64,000 nt of DNA from Sorghum bicolor (Eukaryota; Streptophyta; Magnoliopsida; Poales; Poaceae). The DNA lies in assembly GCF_000003195.3 (NCBI RefSeq), contig NC_012873.2:32995603-33059602 (forward strand). The letters run 5' to 3'. Both the position numbers and the translations under genes were made by a program. The notes below the pieces were generated by a model, which was given only the letters and a program-made list of their open reading frames with translations, was not told where the DNA came from and did no database searches. Shown piece by piece: positions 35,137 through 46,955 of the stretch (the first letter of the stretch is position 1; each line of letters begins with the position of its first letter).

Positions 35137-35613
35137 TCACTGTCGCATGTTCAATTCAGGTTGAGTGAAGATGTACTTGAGACTCTTATGATCCGTGTAG
35201 ATGTTGCACAGATTACCCAGCAAATAGTGCCTCCAGATTTTCAAAGCATGGACAACTGCAACCAATTCTAAGTCATGAGTAGGATAATTGACCACATGAT
35301 TTCGAAGTTGGCGCGAGGCATAAGCGATAACACGACCTTCTTGCATCAACACACAGCCTAGGCCGATACCAGACGCGTCACAAAAGACATCGAAATGCTT
35401 CTCGGTATCAGGTTGAGCTAGGACAGGAGCTGATGTTAGCAATGTCCTCAACTTGTGGAATGCTTCTTCGCACTCTGGCGTCCACACAAACTTCTCATCC
35501 TTCTGAAGTAGGCGAGTCAAAGGCTTGGATATTTTTGAGAATTCCGGAATGAATCGACGATAATACCCAGCCAGACCTAGAAAACTCTGAACCTCGTGCA
35601 CCGAAGTTGGAAC
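35137..35613 (-). pseudogene. RNase H of element D
   Basis: It begins after the TAG at 35614-35616 (a TGG in C) and continues in the same frame. [16 protein letters not shown] and YTDHKSL give the D-E-D residues. It ends in TGA just after ELNMRQ. This copy keeps the 14 bases that C lacks, so it defines C's deletion. Confidence 0.85.
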
Positions 35614-35616
35614 CTT

Positions 35617-36942
35617 CTAGTCCAGCACTTCTTGCACCTTAGCCGGATCCACCGATATGCCTTCTTTAGATAAGACGTGGCCCAAGAAAGGAACTTTCTT
35701 TAGCCAGAACTCACATTTGCTGAACTTGGCGTAAAGCTGATGCTCACGCAAACGCGACAACACTACACGCAGATGCTCCGCATGCTCTTCTTCACTGCGA
35801 GAATATACCAAGATATCATCAATGAAGACTACCATAAATTTGTCCAATTCGGGCATGAATACCGAATTCATGAGATACATGAAGTGAGCAGGCGCATTCG
35901 TAAGACCGAAGGACATGACGAGATACTCATACAACCCATACCTCGTCGAGAAAGCTATCTTAGGTACATCTTCAGAACGGATCTTGATCTGATGGTACCC
36001 AGATCGCAAATCAATCTTGGAGAATTCCTTGGCTTTAGACAACTGGTCAAATAGGATATCAATACAAGGAAGAGGGTATTTATTCTTGATGGTCACCGCA
36101 TTCAGGGGACGATAGTCCACACACATGCACAAGGACTGATCCTTCTTCTTCACAAAGATAGCCGGACAAACCCAAGGAGAAGAACTAGGACGAATAAGAC
36201 CTTTCTTCAACAACTCATTCAGTTGGGTCTTAAGCTCAGCTAGCTCATTTGGTGGCATTCTATATGGTCTTCTAGAGATAGGAGCAGTACCTGGAAGCAA
36301 TTCAATTTTGAACTCCACATCCCGATCTGGAGGAAGCTCGGGCAAATCATCAGGGAAAACATCCGGGAACTCACACACTACCGAAATATCCTCGATGGCC
36401 CTAGATGTAACTGCATTCATCGTGCTACGGATATGAATATCTCGAGGAAGTTGCACTAAGAATGTCTCTTTGGTATTCCGGTCTCTCAACATCACCACAT
36501 GAGTGGTGGTGTCGATAAGAACTCCGTTGTGACTCATCCACTTCATACCCAGAATTACATCTATACCCACACCGGGTACAACAACCAGATCAGCAAGGAA
36601 CTGACGGCCTCCTATTTCTAGAGTTGCCCCCAAGACCACTTGATTGGAAGAAATATCATTTCCAGCAGCACTTATGCAATAACAGCCCTTATCAAGTGTA
36701 ATTGCCTTGAGATTATGCTTAGACACAAAGTCTGAACTCACAAAAGAATGTGATGCTCCTGAATAAAAAAGCACAAGTGCATCAAATTGATTAACCAGAA
36801 ACTTACCAGCTGTAACTACATCACCAGCAGGGATTGCTTCCACAGTTGTATAGTGAACACGCCCCTGACGGACGTTCCCTTGGTTGCCCTTCTTTGGCGG
36901 GTAAGGACGGTTGCTTTGCGAGTGCCCTGTCTGATTACAGTT
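35617..36942 (-). pseudogene. Protease and reverse transcriptase of element D
   Basis: The frame opens after TAA at 36943-36945, which lies inside the zinc knuckle where C has TGG. The last Cys of the knuckle is also changed to Arg. The protease active site reads YSGAS, not the DSGAS of C, so a catalytic Asp is lost. RT is well preserved, with [16 protein letters not shown] and FIDDILVYS. It ends in TAG at 35614-35616. Confidence 0.87.
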
Positions 36943-37041
36943 TTAGCATGGACGGTTGGCAGGTGGAGTCTTGGCATAGCTGGGACCAGTGTTGCCCCTA
37001 GGAAGAGCAATGGAGTAACCCTTGCGGAACCCTGTCTTCGC

Positions 37042-37743
37042 CTAATTCTTCTTCGCTGGAGGGCGATATCGCTGGTTAGGAGTTGGAGCACGATACTGGG
37101 GCCTAGCTACCACTGGAGCCTTGGACTGAGATGCCCCTGCCTCGGCCTCAAAAGCCCTCTTGCGAGTCTTGGTCGTAGTGTACATAGTGTTGTAGTTCTT
37201 TTGGGTAAGAGCATCACTGACAAACTCATTGAAAGTTGCACACTTGGTGCGGCCCATCGTCTTCAACAGCTTGGGGCCATGACCCCTCTTGATGCTAGCA
37301 ATCTTCTTCGTCTCAGTGCTCACAAACTCAGGAGCATACCTTGACAGGTGATTGAAAGCATGCAAGTACTCCTTCAGGGTTTTGTTGCCCTGAGTTAACT
37401 GCATAAACTCGGTATGCTTCATTTTCATGACACCAGGAGGGATGAAATGCCCCTTGAAAGCTTCACGAAGGAGATTCCAGTCAAGAACAGTGTTGTCCGG
37501 AAGAGCCTCCCGATACTGATTCCACCATACGCCTGCCGGACCCTGCAGTTGGTGAGCTGCATACTCTGCCTTCAAACCATCGGTCAGCCGAAGCAAGCGG
37601 AACTTTTGTTCCACCGTGTTCAGCCACTCCTCAGCTTGAAGGGGTTCTTCAGCCTCTCTGAAAGATGCGGGCTTAGTATCCATGAAATCCTTGAAGCTAC
37701 TGTACTGATTAGGTGCTGGCCCATCCGGTGCATTCCGACCACC
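37042..37743 (-). pseudogene. Gag of element D, start deleted
   Basis: The gag domain is clear ([48 protein letters not shown]). The gag start and roughly the first 130 bp are missing. A deletion joins the leader directly to sequence equal to C's 25023, next to CTCACTGA. TAG at 37744-37746 precedes the fragment and TAG after RPPAKKN (C has CAG) ends it. The 38120-37747 stretch before it is the ORF0-gag spacer and holds no other gene. Confidence 0.85.
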
Positions 37744-38120
37744 CTAGTTTGCCATCCGATTGACACAGTCAGTGAGCATTGATGATGGCAAGATTTGCCG
37801 TAGAAGAACTTATATTCATGCTTGAAAGTATTCAAGAGAATAACTTTACAGAAAAAGGCACAATGATTCAATTCCACAAACAACATCACCAATCCAACAC
37901 ATGACACAGATATCCACAATATGCACAACAACAGAAAACATCATCATATCCGGTCAAACATGATAAGGTTAAACAAAATTGGGTCCATAAAGTTATTACA
38001 CCATCACAGTACAGGCCATAAGTCAAAGATCCAGGTTCTGGATTACATCAAGATTACAAAAGCATAACTGCTGACAGTCATACTACAAAAGATCCTCACA
38101 GGATAACTAACAACTACCCA

Positions 38121-39176
38121 CTACACTCCAGGCTCGTCGTCCGAGTCAGCGTCGAAGATCGCTTCTCCATCCTCGTCGCTAACTGGCACAAGCTCCTCGT
38201 CCTCTATGTCCTCGTGCAAAGGTGGTGCAGCCGTGGCCAGTCCATCTACCTCCATACCATCAACATCGGCCACGATCACCTGAGGTCCCACCTCTAGATA
38301 CACTGGTGCAGGGTGAGGAATAGGGTGTAGCAAGTTGTTGAGATGGTCAATTTGATCCTGCAGATAATTCTCCCGCTCAAGCGACTGGATCCGGTGCATC
38401 TCCCAATCCCGACGCCTGTTCTCCGACACTGTATCCCTCTCACGAGTGATCAGCACCAAGCGCTCCTGCACTGTCTCCCTCTTCCTAGCCAACTGACTCA
38501 TCTGATCCTGCTTATGATCTCTCTCTCTAATGGCCTTCACCCATTGCTGCCTCTGGTACTCCGCAATGTCTTCCCAGTCATTGCGGTCCTTCTGGGCTTG
38601 CTCTAGGAGTCTAGCTTGCTTGCGAAACTTGCGAGCACGCTTTTCAGCCTTCTGTTGCATTTCCTGGGCCTGGCGAACAGCCACCATCGCCTGGGCATAG
38701 GTGTCCTCTCGCTGACTGAACAGCTTGAGTACAACCATCATAGCACTCATAGCAGGACTAGAACTCTCAGCTCGCTCTCCTCGGCCTCAGACCAACGCAC
38801 ATCCATCAGCCTGCTTCCACTCCGCTGCTGCTGGGTCAGCCTGTGGAATTGAGGCCGCTGGCCCTCCTGTCAGCTCATCACCAAACCTCTGACATATGTT
38901 GAGCAACATAGCATGGGTTGCAACCTGAGTTGCTTCACATCGGGTTTGCGCATCTGAGTTGCAGGTCCACCCAGTCCATGCAGGCCTGCCCCCATGTGGT
39001 GGGACAACCCCCTACACAGCGAACCACTGCAAACCTCTTGTCATGTCCACCTCCCACCAGGAATACTGAGGTGGCTCAGTATACCCTACAGACTGTAGCA
39101 CCCTCTAGAGTAGTGTAGGAGTGCCAAACTCGCTCAAAAAGGTGTCACTGGGGAGAGGTGAAATGGGCACATCCAT
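38121..39176 (-). pseudogene. Extra ORF upstream of gag (ORF0) in element D
   Basis: The ATG is at 39176. It has the same layout as in C: an N-terminal aromatic region, a basic coiled coil (MSAMMVVLKLFSQREDTYAQ onwards) and an acidic C-terminus (EAIFDADSDDEPGV). Stops are TAG where C has TGG (LLWRV region), TAG at codon 55 (39014-39012, shared with C), and TGA in the ALVRGRG region. The stretch from about 38760 down is open to the end. Confidence 0.7.
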
Positions 39177-39980
39177 CTGTGGAAAGGAATAGGAATAACC
39201 ATGGGTAAGAGAGGATTAATTTAAGCAACATTTATTTAATTTAAAAGGAACGATATTGTAAGGGAAGGAGTAGGTAGAATGTTTGTATGAATGCGATATG
39301 ATGCATGCGCGAACCGTACGTCCTCACAAACTTAGAAAATTAATATTCCAACGGATATACGGTGGCATACATTCGTCTCTCGATACGATAACTATCGATT
39401 TACACGTGCGCTGTTAGAGTACCTACAGAAAACTTCATCGCAGCCCAACAATTCCTAATATTTCACTCAAGAAAGCAGTAAACTAAGTGCACATTGCTTA
39501 TACATGCCTAACATGCATAAACAATGACACAACAGCTACCCGAGAAAAACAAATGCTCCCCAATTAAGTTTCTTTCGTGGTTCCATAGTTTGACAAGTAA
39601 CTACTCTAGAAAACCACCGCGAACACTCCCCTAGACCACCGTTTGGACGATCATGCTCTCACAGCTCACACTTACCAGAGCGTAGGTGCGACGTTGCATA
39701 ATTTAAATCTAGCGACATATGCGGCTAATTCACATATGAAGGCTACCTCTACCATTAGACCACAGGGTAGCATAGTGCGGTCATCACACATCCATACCTG
39801 AGTACAGCCGGAGATGCATAAACAAAACCCCCAAAAAAGTCAGTACTTATATAGCCACCTAGAGTCCTTATATGGGCATGGAGGATTCGACCACTAGCAT
39901 AATTAAGTATTGGTTTTCGCAATTTATTTAAAAACTCTTTTATTTTTAAATACACAAACGTTGCATTTATAATGCTAAAC

Positions 39981-39994
39981 TTGCTCTGATGCCA
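39981..39994 (-). other. Primer-binding site of element D
   Basis: TGGCATCAGAGCAA on the - strand, two bases after the LTR, is the initiator tRNA-Met site with one change from TGGTATCAGAGC. Confidence 0.8.
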
Positions 39995-39996
39995 GC

Positions 39997-40123
39997 TGTC
40001 ACAGAACCGACCAAATTATAAGAGTTCGACTGCAGAAACGATCAACTAGCAATCCAGTTTCCATACATTAGCCCATATAATCCCGGTAGTCAACCGAAAT
40101 CACGAAGGACATCAAACCAACTT
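39997..40123 (-). repeat. D right (5') LTR, inner piece left of element B
   Basis: It begins TGTCACAGAACC and matches the first 127 bp of the middle LTR. It is interrupted by B after ACTT, with the target duplication GCAGC at 40124-40128. Confidence 0.9.
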
Positions 40124-40128
40124 GCAGC

Positions 40129-40841
40129 TGTTGATGCAAAACTGATCTGCAAACACAAAGGGCTAATACCCGATTTAAACGTGTAGGCGTGCCAGCCGAT
40201 TTGACCTTACAATCGACAAAGGTGGTAAATCGACCACTTTGGTCCCGACAATAGCGATGCGCCTAGATGTCACGGCCGAGAGGTGATCACGCGGAACTTG
40301 AGAACACGCCGAGCTTAAGTCGACGAATTCCTAAGAACTCATAATAAAAAGAAAATATGACGAAGTCGTCAAAAAAGTAGACGCTGGAATATGAGTAAAA
40401 ACTTGTGTTTTATTGATTGATAGATTGTTCATTACAAGGCCCTAGGGTCTACATTTATACCCTGCACAAAGAGCTACAATCAGACACGACTAGGACTTGA
40501 ATTCCAAATTAAACGGAATCTGTATACAAAACGAATTTAAATAACTAAGGAAAACATAAAACTATCCCCTTGTAACCGACTGGGACACCGCCACAGATCA
40601 ATCGGTAATCTCCACGCTTTCCTTCAGGTCATCGGCAGACCTCCTGTCATGGCCATCGTCAAACACTAATACTGATCATTGGTACGAACACGTCACCTCC
40701 TCTGGACTTAGTCACATTCAATCGTCTCTTCATCGGCAACCATCCTCATCGGCAACTTCCCTGCAGACTAGTTACCGTTGCTCCATCTGCCGTTCTATAC
40801 TTTACTGATCCCTGGGTACGTGTCCAAAAATGGTGTCAACA
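40129..40841 (-). repeat. 3' LTR of element B (713 bp)
   Basis: The plus-strand sequence runs TGTTGATGC...TCAACA. A TATA box (TATAAAT, - strand) is at 40453-40459. The polypurine tract lies beside it at 40842-40857. Confidence 0.93.
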
Positions 40842-40857
40842 CATGCCCCTCAATTTC
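40842..40857 (-). other. Polypurine tract of element B
   Basis: On the - strand the sequence GAAATTGAGGGGCATG directly precedes the LTR start TGTTGACACC. Confidence 0.65.
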
Positions 40858-41242
40858 AGAGTATAAAATCATTAATGCTCCGAAATTCTCTGCAGTAATG
40901 ATGCCTTTCCACAATTAATTCTCCCAATTTGGTAACCGCTCGTCAAATCCGAATAACCTTAGCTCGATTCTCTTGCATATTCCTCGAATTCCTCAACCTC
41001 CCGAACCGAATCTCTCCACCTTATGCGCCCATCGGCAATATTACCGTTAGAGGGAACTGCCGATGGACCAACCAGGAGATCTTGTACAGTGAAATATCTC
41101 CAAAATCATGACCGCTTGATGTCAAATCACCTGCGCAATCCCTTGATTACCATGCGAACAGTTACCATATCCACCTGAGCACCCTCGGATTTCACGGATG
41201 CAGCGAAGAGATAAGTCAGATTTGCCCCTGTCCGTTTTGTCC

Positions 41243-41250
41243 TTTAAATA
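41243..41250 (+). promoter_or_regulatory. Degenerate TATA box of the antisense gene (element B)
   Basis: TTTAAATA lies about 150 bp upstream of ATG 41401, in the place of TATAAATA in element A. Flanking sequence is conserved between the copies. Confidence 0.5.
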
Positions 41251-41400
41251 CTTCCTTCTCTGGTACTCTTCCTCCATCTTGTCATTCTACAGCCCAAAAT
41301 CCATTTTCACGGCGGCGGCATTACCCGAGGACTCCAAGAACTTCAACAAGGGCCTTTCTTCACCAACCCCCAAGTCTTCGATCTTCTTCCCTGCGAGGAG

Positions 41401-44400
41401 ATGGCCATCAACTTCGTCATTCCTGAGGTCAGCCTACCACCCTTTCTCCTACACTTTTATTGCACTCCTGTTCATCCGCAATTTGTCTTACTGAATATTC
41501 CTTTTTCTTTTTGTTATTCTTTTTACCCCCAAAAACTTCTAGGATTTGGCTGATAAGATCGTTATTCCTACCGATCAAACTAACCTCCAATGTCTTGGCC
41601 CGCTAGGAAACCCAGATCCCACCGATCTGATAAACGTAGAGACAAACAGAGTTCCTTTTAGAGCCGAAAACTTCTCCCTAGATCTATGGAAAGATGCCTT
41701 TTGTTCCTGGCCCAGACCTATCATGGGATGGAAGGATTGGTTCTTGAGAGTCAGCCATGCAAATGAGGTTCAATGGGGCTAGCGGAAATTGGACCAGTGC
41801 ATTAGGTTGTCCCTTGCCGATATGGAGAGGAATGAGTCACTGCTGATCGCTGCTTCATACTTCTAGTCAGACACACTCAATGCTTTTGTGTTTGGCCATG
41901 GCCCTGCTTCTCCTACACTTGCCGATGTACTTATGCTCACCGGCTTAGATATATCTACTGCCGATAACAGCCACCTGTTCGACACCAAACCTAGTGCTAA
42001 GGTAGAAACTCGCGCTATCGGCGGTTGGTCCGGGTACATCCAGAAGTACCGAAGAACAGGTCCTATCAATGCAAAGGAATAGACCACTTTCCTGAATATG
42101 TGGCTGGATAAATTTGTATTCTGTGGCCGATCGGCATGACCAACTTCTGTTTATTTATCGGCAGCAGAAAGATTAACCAATGGTGGTCGATTTCCCCTTG
42201 GCTGATACCTGCTCGGCTCTGTTTACCACCTCCTCCACTAGGTAGACAGGAAACTTCTGCTCGGTCAACCCATCGGCAACTTAGGAGGTCCTTGGTGGTT
42301 TATCAACATGTGGCTTAATCTCCATATGCACAAGCGCCTTCAATTCAACCTCTTTGCACAGCGCTTCCCGAGGGACATAGCCGAGGATTACGAACTGGAT
42401 GAAGAAGAATCGGCAACTCGTTCCTCTCTGAACTTTGGCGAAGCCGCCATAGTTTTACCTGGCACTGGTGGTAATGAAGACTAGGTTAGCCGATTCTTTC
42501 AGACTCTCTATGAAGGTCTGACCAGGAAATAGAGGGCATGGATGCCTTATGAAGACCTAGACACTAGATTTCCCCTGACCTTCCATCCCTTCAATGATAC
42601 TCTCAACAAGGACCATGATGTGATGATGGCAATTGTTACCCCAAGGGCCATACCAGTGAATTTCTTTGGTAGTGGGAAAGCTTCCAACCTGACTTACGAG
42701 TTCTACAACCCATCGGCACTAGCTCGTCAGCTAGCCTTTGGACAGTTGTTGATTGCACTTTGCTACGCCAATGTGATAAAGCCAAGGGAGACCATTACCA
42801 GCAATCTTGAGTGGATCAGAATAGCCCAACTCCCGCCGAATGTCGATACAGATGTCGATCTATCAGCTTGGATCCCAGCTCTCTTCATTACTCAAGCATA
42901 TAAGCAGTGGTGCGAAGAGTGGAAAGAGCATCTGTTCTGCAGATCGGCCCTCACATATCGTGGCATGATCGACCCCAAATACAAAGTCCCTGATAATACT
43001 GTAAGTACTTTAAACCGATGCTTCAATCCTTTCACTTTCATTTTCCATCGGTAACCCACTTTCTTCGTTGTATACAGGTTGATGATACGCCACCATTAGT
43101 CAGCAGGAGTGGTAGGACTATTGAACTCCTTCCATCGGGCCCGATCTCTTTGATCGGCAACAACGCTCCAACCTTGGCTGCTATAATGCATCGGGGTGTG
43201 CGTCTCAAGAATGTCACCACCAAACGAATGAAAACATCCCCATCGGTGGCTGCCACTACTTTGGCACAAGCCTTCAAGGTAAATTCTCGAGCCCTTCAAC
43301 TTATACCGATTCCATTCTTATACTTACACAATTTTTCAGGACACATCGGCTAGTATGGGAACTTCATCGGTAACTTTTGTTATTTTCATCAAAACCTCAT
43401 CAATACCCTGTTTCACTTGTACTCATAAAACTTTCATTGTTGTATCAACACACTGGCACATCGGCAAAGACCAGAAATACGACTACCGATGCCCCCAGTC
43501 CATCCAACCAAAGAGAAAAGGTTCTAAGAGTACCAGAACACACGCGAAGCGCCAGAGAACAGCAACGCCTCCCCCTCCTCCAAGGTCACCGATCCTGGTG
43601 GAATCATCCCCCTCTTATCCAGAGGCTCATATACAACAAGCACCATCTCCTCCTTAGTTACAAGAAGAACCCCAAACAGAAGAATTCCAGCCAGAAGAAC
43701 CTCAGCCAGAAGAAACATCGACTGATGTACACGAGCAGACTACCGATCCAGCAAGCTTAATCATAGCGTCGGTAGTCTCCTCGATTCAGACAAGTACTGC
43801 ACCCCCTCAAGGTAACATACTTTCTATTTATTACCGATGAACCTATTTTTCCAATTTATAATTACCTCTGTTAATTTTCAGCTGACATCGTTCCATCGGC
43901 AACTCCAGCCGATCAACCTGTGGTTCCATCGGCCCAACTAGTCAGATGCGAGAGATAGCTCTGAAACAAGTAAGTTACCTGATCTCTATTTTTATCATCA
44001 CCAGTACTTGATCATAAAATAACTTATTTTATCTTCCTTTTTAGGTACAGGATTCTCCTGATAGCTTGTTCTCCTTCGCCATCGAAATCTCTGAGGATGA
44101 AGGCGAGGAAGCAAGTTCTTCTCGAGCGGTTGGAATCTCATCGGCAGAGATTAGAGCAATGCTGGAAGACCTATCAGCTATCCTCCATCAGGACATAGCC
44201 CAACTGGTTGATGATTCTGATCCAGCCAAGGCTCTGTTCAAGGCTCTCAGAGGCCAAATTCCTGCCGATGCCGAGGAGATCCTCTTCAAGGCTGCTCACA
44301 TGGAGAGTCGACAGTTTCAGTATCAAAAGGCCGCTCAGCGCCTTGCCGATAGAGCTACTCACGCCCAGCTCTCAGAAGAGATGATGAAAGTAAAGCTTCT

Positions 44401-44740
44401 TGCCGATGAAAAGCATAATAGCATCAGCATTTTGAAATCCTCAGAAGATGTGCTAAAGCAAAAGATCTCTGATCTATCGGTGAAAAGAGAAGCCCTGTTG
44501 CCAGAACTCAGAGAAGTAGAAGAAGCTCTGTCCCAAGCTCAACAAGAAGAAAGCCAGCTGCCTGAAGCAATCAAGACTCTTGAAGAGGAGCGAAACATCC
44601 AAGCTCACAAGGCACTACAGATGAAGAAGAAACTGAGGTCAGTGGAGGGCTCTGCCGATGAAGACATAAAGGTGATAGAGGAAGCCGATCTGATCCGTCT
44701 ACGTGCCATATCGACGATTCAGGCTCTGCTGAACATATAA
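41401..44740 (+). pseudogene. Antisense multi-exon gene in element B: plant-mobile-domain-like protein with coiled coil
   Basis: ATG 41401 opens a 9-codon exon (MAINFVIPE). GT-AG introns occur at 41428-41542, 43001-43077, 43279-43339, 43812-43881 and 43970-44044; the third is less certain because A differs there. Exon 2 joins in frame (DLADKIVIPTDQ) and leads into the mobile-domain-like part (GHGPASPTLADVLMLTGLD, GGWSGYIQKYRRTG). The last exon (44045-44740) encodes an acidic start and a coiled coil of about 200 residues ending QALLNI. Stops include TAG at 41780-41782, 41864-41866 (Trp in A) and near 42080 (CAG in A), plus a frameshift near 42130. The role is unknown; the plant mobile domain also occurs in host and transposon proteins. 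Confidence 0.72.
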
Positions 44741-44801
44741 ACTCTTCATCAGTGGCATGCCTTGTTCTTTTCTTTTAAAAACTCCTTATTATTTTGGTCT
44801 A

Positions 44802-44888
44802 GCCGATAGGACTGTTATCGGCCCCTGTTTAAAACATTGAGTCCGGCCCCAGATACACTTTGATCGAGCCGATAGGAATGTTATCAGC
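44802..44888. terminator. Twin stem-loops in the convergent gap (element B)
   Basis: GCCGATA / TATCGGC stems lie at 44802-44822 and, with one mismatch, at 44868-44888. They sit between the antisense gene's stop (44740) and pol's stop (44899). They match the pair in element A. Confidence 0.52.
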
Positions 44889-44898
44889 ACTTAAACCT

Positions 44899-45691
44899 TC
44901 ATGCATCAATCCATATGCTAGGGTCATATTTCTTTAAATATTTGCCATTCAATGCTCTGGGAAATTCAACTCCTTCGAGAGTTTCTAAAATTTAAACATT
45001 GCCAGGAGCAGACCGATTTATCCGATAAGGACCTTCCCAATTCGGAGACCACTTTCCAAATTTTGAACTTTTAGCCCCGATCGGTAAGATTAACTTCCAT
45101 AACAAGTCTCCATCGGCAAACTCCTTAGCTTTTACCTTCTTATCATACCATCAGGAAACTCTTCTTTTATTTTCTTCTATACTCATCAAAGCTTTCAGCC
45201 GATGCCCTGCTAAGTCATCCAACTCGTCTTTCACCAAAGTAGCATAGTCATCGGCAGTCAACTGATCTTGAAAAGATAATCACCTAGATCCAGTTTTAAT
45301 CTTCCATGGCAACACAGCATCATGTCCATACACCAACTGATAAGGCAAAATTTTGGTCGACCCATGACAAGCCATCCGATACGACCATAAAGTTTCATTC
45401 AACAATGTATGCCACCTCCTAGGATTTCCCTCAATCTTTTGTTTGATAAGTTTAATAATTCCTTTGTTAGACACCTCGGCCTGTCCATTAGCTTGAGCAT
45501 AATAAGAAGAAGAATTCAACACTTTAATCCCCATACCGATTGCAAATTCATCAAACTCTCCCGATGTAAACATAGTACCCTGATCGGTAGTAATCGTTTG
45601 AGGAATACCAAATCGGTAAATAATATGCTCTTTCACAAAATCAATCATATTGGCCGATGTAACTTTTTTCAAAGGAATGGCCTCAACCCAC
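44899..45691 (-). pseudogene. Integrase core end and C-terminus of element B
   Basis: It continues from the break at E with KKVTSANMIDFVKE, TTDQGTMF (second Asp) and GQAEVSNKG (Glu). The clean part stops at TGA near 45278, where A has CGA, and a further TGA occurs near 45150. The C-terminal part still aligns with A to the TGA at 44901-44899. The upstream half lies at 53401 and beyond. Confidence 0.85.
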
Positions 45692-46955
45692 TGTTGGGTA
45701 TTTTAAATGCAAACAGAAAAATCCGCAAGCGTACGGATACCGATGTAGCCTTCACCCAGGAGTATTCTAGAGTATCGATTTTCCACAGAGAACGTGAGTG
45801 TACTAATTAATATCCAAGATCGCCCAAGGATAACTATATAATTATTTTTGGTGGGAAGAGAGGAAGTTTCCTGAGAGTTCTCTAGTTGATCTAAGAATCA
45901 AGAATTACTTCAAGATTATCTATATCGGGACATCAGAGCACTAACCACAGAAAGAGATGAGAAGGGGGCTAGGAAGGTCTCACTACGGTCCTACAAACAC
46001 TGATCCGAACGAGGTGGAATACGTCGACCGTTAGGGCTATCACTACCCTAAGGCTACCACAACAATCCGCAGGATTGGGTGCAATTCCAGGTAATTGCAA
46101 GACTAAACACTACGTCTAATCTATTAATTACTACTCTAATGTTTCAAAGACTAGAGCACTTGATGCAAGCGGGAATCCAATAAATAAGTTGAATGTAAAT
46201 AAAAGTAATTAAAGAACTCAGGAATTATGAATTGAAGAACCTGGAGAACGATGAAGAACGAACCAGTTGCTGCAAAAGTACAATGTTGAGGAAGATCCAA
46301 CAGATTCGGCTCCTCCTCCGCTCTCCTCTTCTCTCTCCCTATTTTCTAGATTACAACTAGAACTAACTAGAACTAGAACTAGAGGAACTAGAACTAGAAC
46401 TAGAACTAGATGAACTAGAGGTAGAACTAGAAGAACTAGAGGGATCCTCTCTACTTGGATGAAGAATTGAAACTCTAACTTTGATTCTGTAGAAGAGGTA
46501 TGATCTCCAGGGGCCAGGGGGTCTGGTTTTATAGTCCCTTCAAGTGAATATGGGTCGTTGAATCAAACCGACATTGATTGAACGGTTATCCTTGATCCTT
46601 TAGGTCGGTGGAGCAATATCCCGAAAGAGAGTCCTGATTGGACTCTATGTGAGGGCGGGCGCCCAAGAGAGGAGGGCGGGCGCCCTGTCCTTGTGTCCTC
46701 TCGGCTTCCCGTTCGTTCTCGTGGCTTCTGAAGTCTTCTAGATGATAGAAAATAGCGCGGCACGTTAATATCTCTATGTAAACCCGACGTGTGGGTCTTT
46801 CCTCCATATTTCCTGATAACCCCCTGCAGAAATAGAAAAACACCAAAACTCATGAAATTCTGTCAGCTAAAACCCTAAGTCTGGGTGTTGATTGCATATA
46901 GGTCCTTTTCCATGATTAGTTGATGGTTAAATGTGAGCATTAAGGACCGTCAACA
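45692..46955 (-). repeat. 3' LTR of element E (1264 bp)
   Basis: In plus coordinates it runs TGTTGGGTATTTT...GTCAACA. It holds an AACTAG-type minisatellite (46361-46440), a TATA-like ACTATAAAA on the - strand near 46530 and a doubled GGGCGGGCGCCC motif near 46654-46685. A purine-rich tract (- strand ATGCTTGGGGGAGCT, 46956-46970) adjoins it. Confidence 0.88.
46361..46440. repeat. AACTAG minisatellite in E's 3' LTR
   Basis: About a dozen AACTAG/AACTAGATG/AACTAGAGG units occur in tandem. The matching tract in the 5' LTR (about 52790-52885) has a different unit order. Confidence 0.75.
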
